In this document: piece by piece, positions 34,952 to 47,200 of the stretch
Layout: each line of letters starts with the position of its first letter
Numbering within the stretch: position 1 is the first letter of the stretch
DNA from: Cucumis sativus
Lineage: Eukaryota; Streptophyta; Magnoliopsida; Cucurbitales; Cucurbitaceae
Direction: 5' to 3'
NCBI RefSeq assembly: GCF_000004075.3
Contig: NC_026657.2
Span: 37,744,732-37,808,731, forward strand
Length of the DNA stretch: 64,000 nt
Position numbers and translations under genes: made by a program
Notes under the pieces: generated by a model
Database searches by the model: none
Told to the model about the DNA's origin: nothing
Seen by the model: only the letters and a program-made list of their open reading frames with translations

Positions 34952-37268
34952 CGAACAAAAAGAAAAAGAATCTCCTCATTTCTTCAAGATTAACATTGTT
35001 TGATCGATGAACAGAAAGAAGCTGCAGCGCCTCGATTCATCATCCTCTTACTTAGGTACTTGTTTTAGTTAAGTCATTAAAATACAAAGCCGGGTGGGAA
35101 TTCATCTCTTCTAATCAAAAGCCAATTCTTTTATTTGTTGGTTGTGTTTAAATATATTAGCGTTCAGATGTTTGAATGTGTCACTATTTTCATTCTTTTA
35201 TTTTTTTTGTAGTTTAGTTTAACTTCATTCTTTATTTAACTTAAAGAGTTGGTGGTTTCTGTCGTTAAAAAATTATTAATTTTATATGAAAGTAATCGTC
35301 CTAATCTCTATTGTATAACACATATGAGTATTTCACGTTCTCTATCTTATCAACAATTGATTGACAAGATTGTCCTTAAAATGAAAGTGTAAAACAATTG
35401 ATTGACAAGTTTAGTGTTACACATTGATGTCTCATCCAGGGACGATGTTGGTCATCTCATTCTAACCAACATGACTACTACGGCTACTAAGTATGTATGT
35501 TTATAAATATTAAAATTACAATGACTTGAGATGAACATATAATGTATTATGAATGTAACGCAGTCAAAAGTGAAATGATGATTTTGAGAGTACAACCTCA
35601 AGTAAAAGTTAGACATTTAAAAGACTAGCTTTGATATAATTTAGAGTCGTTTTTTAGCAACATCTTAAGATGGCATAACCTTAAAGTTAAGGACAATCTT
35701 CAAACAAAAAAAAAAAAAAAACAGTTACGATAGATACTTAGATATCTAGAGATGAGAAAATGTGTAGTAAACGATAAAATGCTTTGAGGAATTAAAAATC
35801 AAGAGGTTATTATACAACTAAAATGAAAAAATTATGTAGCCCCGTGATAATCATTAATGAAAACTTTAATTTTATCGTATCAATTTTTGTTAATGAACAA
35901 AACTCGGATATTTGGGCTAAGAAGTTAATAGCAATAAACAATGGGCCAAATACTAAAAGAATACATACATGGTCTCGATATCACATACTTATACACAAAG
36001 ATATATTTAACTAGTTGTAATGGGACAAAATGTGTGTTTATCTGCTCAAAATTATATTCACGATTAGATTGTGATATTTCTTGTCTATATATGAATCACA
36101 ACCATTAACAGTTTAATACACAATTTTACGTGTAACCATCTCGAATCATTTAATTACAATGAAAGACAAAATATGAAATATTAAAAGATGTAAAGGCAAA
36201 ATGGAGACATAATTTTTCTCCTTGTGTGTTCCTTCCTAGGACCGTCTCTAACCATTATGAGAATGTTTTGTATTAAATATTTCGTTATAATTTAATAATT
36301 ATTCATATATATGATTTATAATACATTATTATATGATGCATTTTTAAACTTAAAAGAAAAAATGAATTAAGTCTCAAATCTAAAACATTATCTTCTATCC
36401 CCGAATATAGTACCCTAACTTAAAAATATTTACAAAATATAACAAAATTTCACATTTATTAACAAAGTAAACTAATAGATTTTTATAAATGTCAACTATA
36501 TTTAATAAATATTCCTAACATTTTTGTCATTTAATTGCAACAATTTTCTAAATATAATTTCATATTTTAAATTTTAAAATTTGAAAATCACTATAAGTTT
36601 TGAAAATAAGTTGATTTTTCTTTCTGGAATTGTAAAAAACATAAAACTTAACGACTTATAGCAAAATTTTCAGATTCTAACAATAATAGACACTTGATAG
36701 TATAATTAATATAATTTATTTTGCTATTTTTAAAAATGTCTGTCATTTTTTTCTTCATAATTTATACTAAATTTAAAATATTTTTTTGTGAAATAAGTCA
36801 AGTACCAAAATATTATCTTATATAAATAATATATTTGTCATTTACAAAAAAAAAGTGTTTTCTCTTAATTCAATAGAAAAGGATCCTAAACCAATCAACC
36901 CCTTAGACACTGCAACGTTGGAGTTACGAACAACCGTTGAAAAGACGAATAGAGACGATGTAAAATTCAACCGATCCGATATTGTAAGGAAGAAGAAGAA
37001 TATGAAACTGAACCACCAATTTCTTCCAGACGCCTGGACATATTGCGAAATTCTTGTCGTTGTAGTCGATTTCTTTCAACAAATCAAATCAACTTACATA
37101 TGCTCCGGTGGTGATTTCGGCCGGAACCATATTCGCCTCTTAACCGTCACCGAACCTATGTTTCTCTTTTGTTTTATTCACTATAATGCACCTGTGTAGT
37201 CCACTACAATTTCCTCTACTATATAGCTTTTCGTGGATCATTATTGTTCTATAGCGCGGCGGACGGTA
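34952..37268. other. Intergenic between SYT and the SPS relic
   Basis: The SYT 3' flank (to about 35200) is followed by AT-rich sequence with a 'tatagcaaaa' family copy at 36415-36560. A 114-codon open frame at 36855-37199 directly precedes the SPS relic. It has no domain and could be part of the old promoter and leader carried along with the relic. A TATATAG word is at 37219-37225, 45 bases before the relic's ATG. Confidence 0.45.
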
Positions 37269-37600
37269 ATGGCGGGAAATTATTCCGTGAACAGTTGCTT
37301 GGAGGCCATACTTGACGTCGGGGCTCGACTTGACGATGCCAAAGTGTGCTTCTGCTGAGGGAGAGAGGGCATTTCAGTCCTACTCGAAGGAGGTTATTAC
37401 TGGTTCCGGTGAGACCGATCTCTATCGCTCTTGGATTTGAGTACGAAAGTTTGATTACTGTTCTTCTTTTGTTTGTTTAGAGGAGGTTTTTTAATGTAAA
37501 TTCTTCTTCTCGTCGATTTAGGCTGCGGCTACGAGGAGTCCGCAGGAGAGGAACACGAGGCTGGAGGATTTGGAATTTGGCGCGAAAGAAGAAGTAGGTC
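37269..37600 (+). pseudogene. SPS: Sucrose-phosphate synthase 5' fragment, decayed
   Basis: The ATG at 37269 reads MAGN then SCLEAILDVGARLDDAK, the well-known N-terminus of plant sucrose-phosphate synthase, which makes sucrose-6-phosphate in the cytosol. TGA follows at 37356. In shifted frames the rest of exon 1 is still readable as RERGHFSPTR and then EVITGSGETDLYRSW, ending at a donor-like GTACG at 37441. An intron of 81 bases ends in ATTTAG at 37521, exactly where SPS intron 1 should end. Exon 2 continues AAATRSPQERNTRLED, and then, after a small deletion and frame change, WNLARKKK. The glycosyltransferase domains (the remaining roughly 950 residues) are absent. Because the intron is retained, the copy came from genomic DNA, not from reverse-transcribed mRNA. 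How far downstream intron 2 extends cannot be told. Confidence 0.88.
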
Positions 37601-38785
37601 TGTTTTCTACATTTCTTCTTTGTTTATTCTGTACTTCAGTGTTCGTCGATTGAAATTTTACAATATGATTGATTACCATGTGTACGATTTAACTCTTGCT
37701 GCGGTAGACGAATGCACTTGTGTTTCTGAAAGGATAATAGATGAAATCGGAGTTGTGTGAATCCGTCGGACGACTTATTTCATATGATCGAATGAATATT
37801 TGTGGAGTGAAACTGTTGTTCTACGGCTAGTTTTTTTTTGTATTGTGGTTGACTTTTTTTTTCTCAAAACGAAGTAAGCATATGGACTATATTGAATTGA
37901 AGATACAAAGGGATAATCTTTTGAGACTGAATGCATGTAGGACCCTCTCGTTTTGGTTATGTCAGGAAATCAATGAAACAGAGTTTCTAAACCTCATGGA
38001 TTCTAGGGCATGTTGGAGAATTGGTTCCAGAATATTGCTGTGAGTCAATCAGAAACTTAGATGTTCACTAGGACACGGAATGCAGTATCTCACCATTGGT
38101 AGTAGCTTCTTATAAAATTCAATCTCATTTTGTTTCATTGAATTGTTACTCCAAAATGTTTCCATGTACTCCTTTTGCCACTGTATGTCGAAACCATCAC
38201 TGAGATGTGAATTATGAAATGAACTGGATATAAATTATGTATGTTTGCAGGGACCCTGCTATCTATTTTTGTTCCATGTACTCCTTTTGCCATTGTGTTG
38301 TGACCATTCTTTTGCAGTGATCATTTTTGTTCTTTTATAATCAGGCTATTTTTTGGAAACTAAAATGATTACATCTTTATCAATTTCATTCATGCCGTTT
38401 GAACATCAGATTAGTTGATGATTGGAAGCAAACCCATCAAGAAAATATCTTCTCAAATGTATGAACAGTAATCTTCTCTTCTAAATTCAGAGGTTTAGGC
38501 TCATGGAAGCCGTCCATTCCATTCAACAAATCACAATGCTACATAAAAGAATCATTTCTTTCCATCATTATTATGAATGTGCATCCAAATTTCTACACCA
38601 CAGCACATTTGCATCTAACATCTGCCACACAATCTTCACATTTTGCCAAACCCCATCTATTTACAGCCAATTCTATGTCAACTCAATATCATACACGTAT
38701 ATAAACATCTAACTGACCCATCTTTTTCTTGTTCTTCTGTTTTCTGCTGCAATCCCTTTGACTTTTTGCCAGGAGAAAGACAGAA
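37601..38785. other. Intergenic: possible SPS intron remains and ACR1 3' flank
   Basis: No frame is supported. A 24-base phrase, TCCATGTACTCCTTTTGCCA then (C/T)TGT, occurs twice (38161 and 38273), 112 bases apart. The part after about 38450 is the likely 3' UTR side of the minus-strand ACR1 gene. Confidence 0.4.
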
Positions 38786-40890
38786 TCAATGCCTGATAGC
38801 AATGAAGTTGTGAGAGAGGCGCTCGAGCTGAGACTTGAGCATGTCGCTGAAGGAGAAACGAGACCTGGTAATTTGAGGCGTCGATGGAGGGCTTGTCTCA
38901 TTCTTGACTCGAAGTACAACAGGGCCAATTTCTTTCTTCACCGACTCTACCATCTCCATATCTACCTCTTTGCCTGAAATGTCTTTGACATAAAATGCAT
39001 TAATGGCCTTCTCTCCTTGTGTTGCTATGTCTGCTCTCACCACATTCAGCCCATTTTCCCGCAGAACCCTTGTTATATCTGATAGCAATCCCACCCTGTT
39101 GTTTGCACATAACTCCAGCCTCACTCCCTGACCAAATAATTTTGTATTAAAAAAGACATCAACATCAATACATTTGCAGCTTCTTCCTGATGGTGGTGTA
39201 GAGATTAAAGTTTCATAATGGATTTCATTTTTTTTTTCTTTTCTTTATTTACATTTTGTTAAATCACAACTTGGTTCCTAAACTTTGTAAACTTTATGTT
39301 TATCTGTAGCTCCTCTGACTGTATTATAGGGAATTGATTTCAATTTTTGTTTAGGGGGGATTTACCTCACAAACACGACGTTCAATGGCTGCCTCTAAGC
39401 ATTTTACCACCCTATGCTTGTCATAATCTGAATTCAAGGCGTACCCATTCACATGTCTGATAAAGTACTCCTGCATCACAAGTTCATGCCATTTCCAATA
39501 GCGATAGGTTAGAAAAATAACTCACATTTTCAATTGTAAATGTTAGATTAAAATGGTTGTAGTTGATGATACCTGAAAAGCATTATCTTTCTTGGAGCTA
39601 ATGGAAGCATGAAAGATTACATATTGCATATCAGTAAGAGTACAAACTGTGTCAAACATAAGCCTCGGCCGATCCTTGCACTCGATGCTGACAATTGAGT
39701 ATCCTTTCTGATCACAGCTTTCAATGCTCACCGTTGTCTTCCTCCACTCTTCTTTTCTTTTAGGTCTCCTCGAAATGGATTCAGAGGTCCAATCATAATC
39801 CTTAACCGAGACCAAGAGTTGGTGTAGCCGCCGCTCCACATTGGTTGTTATTGTGGCTGATATCTTCACTTCTTGTTGCAGGGTATGCGTCCAACTGGCA
39901 ATTGGAGGGGCAGTCGCTGCCCTGAGAACAGTGGAAAGATGCTCCTCAATGTTGGCGAGCCGGTGGGGGTCCTCAATAGGACTATCTGTAGATTGGTCCG
40001 AAATGTAAGCAATGCAGGCCAAACGAGCATTATGGCTCCAAGCATGAGCTTCCACAACGTTGCAATGGAGGTCAGCCAATGCAGCAGATATCTCAGAGAA
40101 GAGACCAGGCCGGTCGGTACCGGTCATTTCAATTGCCGTATGTTCGCCGGAGTTATCAGAATTGAGAAGTTTGTTAACATAACGTCTGGTTTTGGCCGAG
40201 TTATCAGGTCCTTTGGTTGTTCCAATGGCCTGCACGTCGATGGAAAGCAGCTAAATCAAGTCGATGTTAAAAAGAAGAAAAAATACAAAGAGACAAAAAG
40301 TAGAGTGGACGTTTACGAGCCTGTTGGATAGAGTTGATGACTTTCTGGTCGGTAAGTTTATGGCTATTCTCATCTTTTACATGAAAAACTGCAGTAGAAA
40401 AAGGCATTACCCCAAATTCAAGAAGAAATGGGAAGGAAGAAAAGTATTCATATTTGGAGAGAAAGAGAGAAAAATGAGAAGGGTACCGTCCATGAACCAG
40501 CCTGCATCACAAGAAATGTAGCTTTTTGAGATTGAAAGGTTCAAATCTGTTAAAATTTGAACCACTTCAAGGAGGAGACCTTGTTTGTTCAAGCTATCAA
40601 CCTGCACCAAAAATAAAGCCCATCCATTCATCTCATCAGTTAGTGGCCAATGAAGAAAAAGAAACCCACAAATTAATTATTACCTTGACAATGGTGCAAT
40701 CCTCCATGCTTTCATTGTCAATGCAGACCCTGCAACTACAAGAACAACAACAAGAAGAAGAAATAAGCAATATTAAGGATTGATTAAGCTGTTGGAATTT
40801 GGACAAGTTAAATACTTACGTCGGGCCATTTATCCTCTCAGGAAGAGTATCAAAATCAGGATCAAAGTATGGCCAACAAACATTCTTCAT
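38786..40890 (-). CDS. ACR1: ACT domain repeat protein ACR1, 467 aa
   Basis: Seven exons (minus strand): 40890-40820, 40729-40684, 40601-40487, 40388-40321, 40229-39573, 39470-39366, 39127-38786; 1404 nt including TGA. ACR proteins carry four ACT modules and no enzyme domain, and are thought to sense small molecules such as amino acids. ACT1 is at about 36-85 (CTIVKVDSLNKQGLLLEVVQ), ACT2 at 131-178 (AIEMTGTDRPGLFSEISAA), ACT3 at 277-330 (YSIVSIECKDRPRLMFDTVC) and ACT4 at 357-405 (LELCANNRVGLLSDITRVL). The start KNVCWPYFDPDFD, the AHAWSHNARLACIAYIS block and the end SDMLKSQLERLSHNF fit ACR1 better than the other family members I remember. The spacer between ACT2 and ACT3 looks somewhat shorter than I recall for ACR1. 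The intron after 40321 seems to begin with GC (CAG|GCTCGT), because the phase-0 join NSIQQ/AIGTTKG requires it. An upstream untranslated exon is possible (TTTTGCAG just before the ATG). Confidence 0.92.
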
Positions 40891-41069
40891 GCTGCAAAAT
40901 TATTGTTTATTTTCTTTTGTTCACAGAAGAGAAAAGAAAGGGAAACAAAGAGAGAGAGAGAGAGAGACGAAAGATGAGAAGAACGGGAAATGTAAGTGCC
41001 AACCATGGAAATGGCCCTAAAGAAAGCTATAATTAGAGGGCAATGCATGAATTGAGGGATGAATTTTTG

Positions 41070-41076
41070 CTTTATA
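41070..41076 (-). promoter_or_regulatory. Possible TATA box of ACR1
   Basis: TATAAAG on the minus strand, about 180 bases before the ATG. The leader between them contains a GA/CT repeat (40951-40968). Confidence 0.3.
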
Positions 41077-44000
41077 TGCAAAAATAGATTTAAAAAAAAA
41101 AAAAGGAATGAAGAAATTAGAGAGGAAAATAGGAAGAAAAAGAAAAGAAAAAGGGAAAAGAAAAGTCATACAGAGGTAAAGTAGGAGAAGATGTGGGAGT
41201 AGGCCATGGCCAGCTTACATCCATAATCACACTTTAATCACACTTTAATTTTTAATTAAGGTTGAGATGAAAAAAGAAAAAGAATCTAAGATCCTTTGCT
41301 TTTAACCTCTAATTAATCACACACCAAAACACAAAACCCTTTATATAAAATAATTGAATTTTTAAGTTTTTGTTAGAAGAACTGAAAGGGAACAAACAAT
41401 ATGTGGAAGTGGTTTGTCTTAATTCGTTAGAAGAAAACAGAGCATAAGTGTTTGTGTGTTTGTGTTTCTGAGAGGACACGTTTTCTGTTTTCTGTTTTCT
41501 GTTTTTTGGTTTAGTTTTTTTCTCTCTCTCTCTCAACTTTGGCCCATGTGTTTCTTTCCTTCTACCTTTCTCTCTCCACCTTCTGTTTTCTTGGCGTTCC
41601 TTAAATCTCTCTCCCTCCTTTTTTCTTATTGTGGCAATGACCATTTTAGGGTATGTTGTCACTCCTTAGTCAAATCATAGTTATCCTTTGTCCATATCTT
41701 GTTTTTTTTATTGTTTTGAGTAAAATTTTAGCCTTACATTTTTAAGTTCTTTTTAAAAAAATATATTGAATTTGGGAAGAACTGAAAGAAGAAAAAAAAA
41801 GCCTATTTTAAGGTTCCAAAATGGCAATTAGCCCGTTTGTTTCAAAAGAAAATGTCAAGCTTGTTGATGTCATGACCATCTAAAGTTATGGTATTGTCCT
41901 TTCCTTTTTTTCTTTTTATATTTTCTCTTCTTCTCCAGCTAGTCTTTCTCCCTCTCTTTTTTCTTTCACTGTGTGTCATCGTCTTCTTCTCTTCTGTGCG
42001 TCTTTGTCTTCTTCTTCGGTACCGCGAGTCTTCACAAACAACTTCGACATGACCAACTTTGCTGAGCAAGAATGGAGAGAATGATTTTGTGAGTGAAAAA
42101 AGGAAGAGAGACCAAGTATGAAAGAGATAGAACGAGAGATACAGAAAGAATAGGGATTTGTGAGTGAGAAAAAGAAAGAGAATCAGAGACGGCAATAACA
42201 AGAGAGAGCAAGAACGAGATTGACCAAGAGACATAGAAAGAGTAGTGGTTTGTGATTAAGAAAAAACAAAAGAAAAGGCAAGGGTGAGATACTTTTTGAG
42301 TGTGTAAGTATATTTTGGTAATTTCAATCGAATTTGACGTCAGCAAAGGTCATTTGACAATTTCCTTAAAAACTAGGTCATTTGACATTTTTTGTCCAAT
42401 TTATGAATCATCTATACAAATTTTCCTTGAATTGACGCTAGAGATGAAGAAAGAATAAATTTGATATTACAAACACTATATAAGATAGTTATTTTCATTT
42501 TGATAAGTTTTTTCAACTTTATTTTTTGTATTTTTGTTTGTTCAACTTTAGTCGACGTAATTTAATTCTCATTAACTAAACCTTATTTGTTGACTTTTTA
42601 AAAAACTTTTTGTCATCTAGTTGCACTTTTTCTATAAATTTTAAAATCATAATTACACCATGTTTCTTTCCATGGAAATTGTAGTTATGTAATATATCTC
42701 TTCGATTGCCCTTTGGTGGATTTTAAAACAAATTATGAGTCTTCAACTATCTGATTAATTTAATTAATTTTACTATCAAATGATAAGTTAAAATTTGTTT
42801 GGGGAAGATATAGATTCCTTTCAATAATCAATGCAAAATTATGGGTACTGTTTCTTAATGATTGTATTCTTGTATATGTTCGGTTAAAAATATTAATTTG
42901 ATCTATACATTTTAGTACTTTTATTTTTAAATTTAATTTTCACCGTTAGCTTATTGTTTATTTTTTTCAAAAAAAATTATTACATATTAACATTTTTACT
43001 ATAAACTTTGAAAATATATTCTCCCTCAAATTTGTTATTTAATCAATTTGGATAAAAATATACCAAAGAGAGACTATATTTAAGGTTTATTAAAAATAAA
43101 GAGGATAAAATTAATAAAAAGAATTGATGGTAAACAACAAAATTGTTGAAAATATTTACAAAATTTAGTCATTTTGCAATATTAGAAAAAAATAACATTT
43201 TAACATTACCAAAGTATTCCACCTTGCAAATATCTAAGAGTATAAATTTTCCAAACTTAAGACTCTATTCAAGGCGACGATAAGAATAGAAGTTAAAACA
43301 TTTAGAAGCGAAATGGGCAATTTCCTTGAAGATTGTGCATTAATTTTTTTGTGATTTAGTATTTTATATGAACCCACTACATAATATCAAAAACATATAC
43401 TTTTGTCATAAATTTGATGAGTAGAGTGGTAAAACAACAAGAACATTTCAAAAACCAATTTGATAATTTGAGATCACTTTGAGCAATGCAACACCCATCA
43501 AACTATTTGGAAGAAGAAATTGTTATTAGAATGCCGAGATACATGAGATGAGATTCAAATAATGAGGATTCTTTATTTGGAATTTAGAAGGGAAAAGAAA
43601 ATCTACCCTTTTTCTTTTCTGTTCCTCAGTTACATGCAATTTTTTGAACTAATCTGCCTACTCGACTTCTTCTACTTAAAGTTATTCGTGCAACGAAATG
43701 ATAAAAGGATCTAGCACAACAGATTGTCCTACCGAGGAGACACGGAGAGTATGCTTGGTTACTAACCAAGACAAACTTCTCTTAATTCAGCCAATTACGA
43801 CGTGTATTTAGTTGACGTCCGTTACCTCGGCCAGTAAAGGCGTGAAGGAAATTGAATCAGAGAACAAGATGGTAAAATGAAATAACAAGGGATTTTCTGG
43901 GATGGCCTATTTACCTATAATGAACTTTTTAATTGACTTGAAAAGAGAAAATGCATATGAAAGGCATTTGCAACTGCTCGATACTAGGAACGGAATCAAC

Positions 44001-44238
44001 TAGAATCCCCACAAACTCAACTATGAGAACCCTATATTCATAAACCATGTGCTATTTCATTCAATCTCGAACTCCGCTCCCCGAACCGCTAAGCCAGTCA
44101 AAATGCCAACTCAAAAGAAAAGAAAAGAAAAGAAAGGAAAAAAGTAACATCCTTCTCTCGTGATGTTATCCATCTTAGCTCTATTAGGGAGGGAAAAAAA
44201 TGGCTGTGTTACCATTGTGGCTGTGAACGAGTGTTCAA
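41077..44238. other. Intergenic between ACR1 and the MATH gene
   Basis: The ACR1 upstream region holds long polypyrimidine/polypurine tracts (41500-41620; 41880-42250, alternating CTTCTT and GAGA/AAGAAA blocks). From 42420 to 43560 it is very AT-rich. The segment 43600-44238 is the likely 3' UTR side of the MATH gene and includes an AAAAG microsatellite (44113-44142). The open frames at 41842-42234 and 42032-42346 are products of the simple-sequence tracts. Confidence 0.45.
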
Positions 44239-47200
44239 TCAAGCATGGTTGAACCATGGTCCAACGGCACCACCATTCACATGCCCATTGCTGTGGATCC
44301 CTGAGCCATTGGGGATGAGTGAAGGAGGCATACCGACTGCCATTGGAGGCGGTGCAGAAGTGTACAACCCATGACTGTGAGAGAGGGAATGGGGGCTCAC
44401 AAGAGGACTGCCAGCCGGGCTCACTTTGCGCTGCTGAAGAGTATGAATTAGCCTTAATCCTTCTTCGTGAATTCGGGTTAATGTCTCTAGCTCCTTCATT
44501 GACAGAGCTTCCAAACCAGCACCATACAGAGGGGCATGTCTTGACATTTCCTCTTGTAGCGATGCTTCGAGTGAATGGATATATTGCTGCAAGAGAAGAA
44601 AAAGTTGCATTAATCCAATATGGGTCTAGAGTTGTTCGCACATTGAGCTGATAGATTATAAATTCTGCAAAATTTTCGAGAATAATACAAAAAAAAAAAC
44701 ATGTTTAATAAGCATCTTCAATATTGAATAGATTATTTTCCTAATGCTCTGCCTATCCAACAAAACCTATGATAATAACCGGAAATAGGGGTGGAAAATA
44801 AATAAATGTGTGTGTCTGTGGTGTGTGGAAAAAATGTATTGAACTGCTGCAAGAAAGAATACGAAGGTTAACAACCTTCAAAAAGAGTTCTCTCGCCACA
44901 ATCTAAATCCTGATATTTGCCTACCCCAGCCCTAGTACAGATTTCATTAACACTTCCTTCACAATTCATACCCTTGAAGATAGTCGGTCAGTAGTGGGAT
45001 GTTTGTCTTTCAGTACCAGAAGACAAGATTTTGTTGTGTGGATCTCTTTCTTTGTTTGAAGAGCTAAGTAATTGTGGGAAAGAGATTTGAAAGAAACCCT
45101 GTGAAATAGTTTAATTTTCACATGAGCTTTTTTAAAGAATGGAGAGTTGTGCTTGCAAGTTCAGAACTTCATTGCTCATGGAATTTCTATAGGTAAAGAT
45201 TTTAGTAGTTTTTGTTTATTTCCGTCATTGCATTACATTAGGAGGGTGGTGGGCTTCATTTTGAGCGCTTGTGAGTCAGTTTTAAGTATGGGCTACTCCT
45301 GAAACTCTTGTAACTTCTCAATATCTAAATGCCGTTTCAACCCTCTTACAAAACTCCCCCTCTCTAGGTTGAAAAAAGAATTGTCATGGCAAAAATGTAA
45401 AGTTGCCTCACCAAATCCACGAGTTCATTTCAGGTGCTATTTACAAAACTCGCTGGAGCAATTTCCATGCACCAGACTACATTTCTTGCAAACCATGCTC
45501 AAAACAGTTGAAATAGTATTAGCTTAGCCTAGGTATAAATGCTCTCCAATTTTCATCCCTCCCCTCTAACTGAAGAGCTCTTTATAATTTCTCTTTTGAT
45601 AAGTACCCCTCTTTTCTATTTTCATACCATCCATGAAATTGTTTCTTACAAAAAAAAAATCACTTCAAGCAATTGTTCCTGTTGGGGCAGACTCATCCTC
45701 CAGCTCATTGATAGAACACCAACTTTGGATGATTGTTATTCAATGGAATAACAAGAACAATTACAAGGAATTGGCAGGATACCAAATCCTGAACAAGAAC
45801 AAAGACAATTAAGAAGAACGAAATGGAAACCCTACCCTTCTCTCTGCTTTTCCTATCTTCAAGGAATAGACAAATGCCTCACACAATTTTCATATCCTCA
45901 CTCAATGACCCCCTCACTAAATTAACCTTCCCCTAGTCCTAACTAACTGTGGGTCTCAGCCTTGGCAGCAATACTACCCATTACACGTGCACTCCCCTTA
46001 CTCTCTTTCCTACTGTATTGCCATATAATAGGTGGCCTAAAACTCATCTCCCCTTATTCTCTAAAAATGAGACCAGCACTTATTTCAGCCCATCTAATCT
46101 GATAATTGCAACTGAACTCCTAGCGTTCAATACCTGATCAGATATTATTTCAATACTAACCAATTCAAATCCAACTGAGATGTTTGATTCCTTCCACCAT
46201 ATCCAAACCAAGTGAAACATCGGTGGATCCACCTTCACTTATCTTCCAGTGTCCCAGGCAGGCACACTTCAGTTTCTTTTGGTTGCTACAACCATCTCCA
46301 AAGCTCTTCTGAACATTTTTGTAACCTCTGCTTTCCTCAAGTTCATGGATGTTAAAACACCATTCATTTCGATTGGCTGACCATGAAGACTCTCCCAGTG
46401 TTCTATAGATTCTGGATCCATCCCAAGAAAATGCTCTCCTGCCTTTGATAAGAACCGGGATTTGGAGTGGAAGAGTAAAATATGTGGTACATACTGGATC
46501 ACTGTAGCAATGAAAAATAAAGAGGTTGATAGATTTTTAAGGGTACTCTCCCTGTGTACTCTTTTTTTTTTCTTTTTTCAATAAACAGACATTGGCGGTG
46601 GCAGGTGGAAGGTTAGCCAGCAGGAAAATTTTTCAAGGGTACGGCCTCTCTCGCACAAACTAATCCTCAATATTCGTCTACCTTAGCTCATGTCCTTCTC
46701 CTGGGTTTTATCTTGTCGTTGGCAACTTCCTCGAACAAATTCGAACTATCTCGTATAATGACCCCTGTACTAGTTAAATTACTTGCACAATAAATCTTAA
46801 CTGTTTCGCCAAGCAATACAGACCTAACATGACCAATACATAATATATCAACTCTAATGCTATAACATTTTTGTCCGTTAAATTTGGCAGGCAACAGATT
46901 TAAATGAGAAAAAAGAAATCTAACAGAGAGATTGCTATCATGTCAAAGTAGGAAAAAACCTGGCAGGCCTGCAATTTTGCTTCCATTCCATCAATATATG
47001 CTTCACATCGAGCAATCTGCTCCTCCTTCTCCCTCTTTTCTCCTTCAGTCTGTCCAACTGTTTGTGTAAGCCTGCGAACTTCATCTTCTAGCGACTGCCG
47101 GATTTCTTCCCTAGTCATATTCTCATTTGCATACCGTTTCAGTTGTTCATCAAATCTTTTTCGAGCAGCTTCGGCACTCTTCAGTCTCTCAGCAAGTGCA

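Noticed and set aside
36855..37199. 114-codon plus-strand frame before the SPS relic
   Set aside because: No recognisable domain; it may be old promoter or leader sequence. Codon use and similarity could not be tested.
41842..42346. Two overlapping minus-strand frames rich in Arg/Lys or Ser/Leu
   Set aside because: They are translations of the simple polypurine/polypyrimidine tracts.
46269..46502. 77-codon minus-strand frame in the MATH intron as an extra exon
   Set aside because: The flanking exons already join in phase and give the expected protein; adding it is not needed and its sequence does not match the family.
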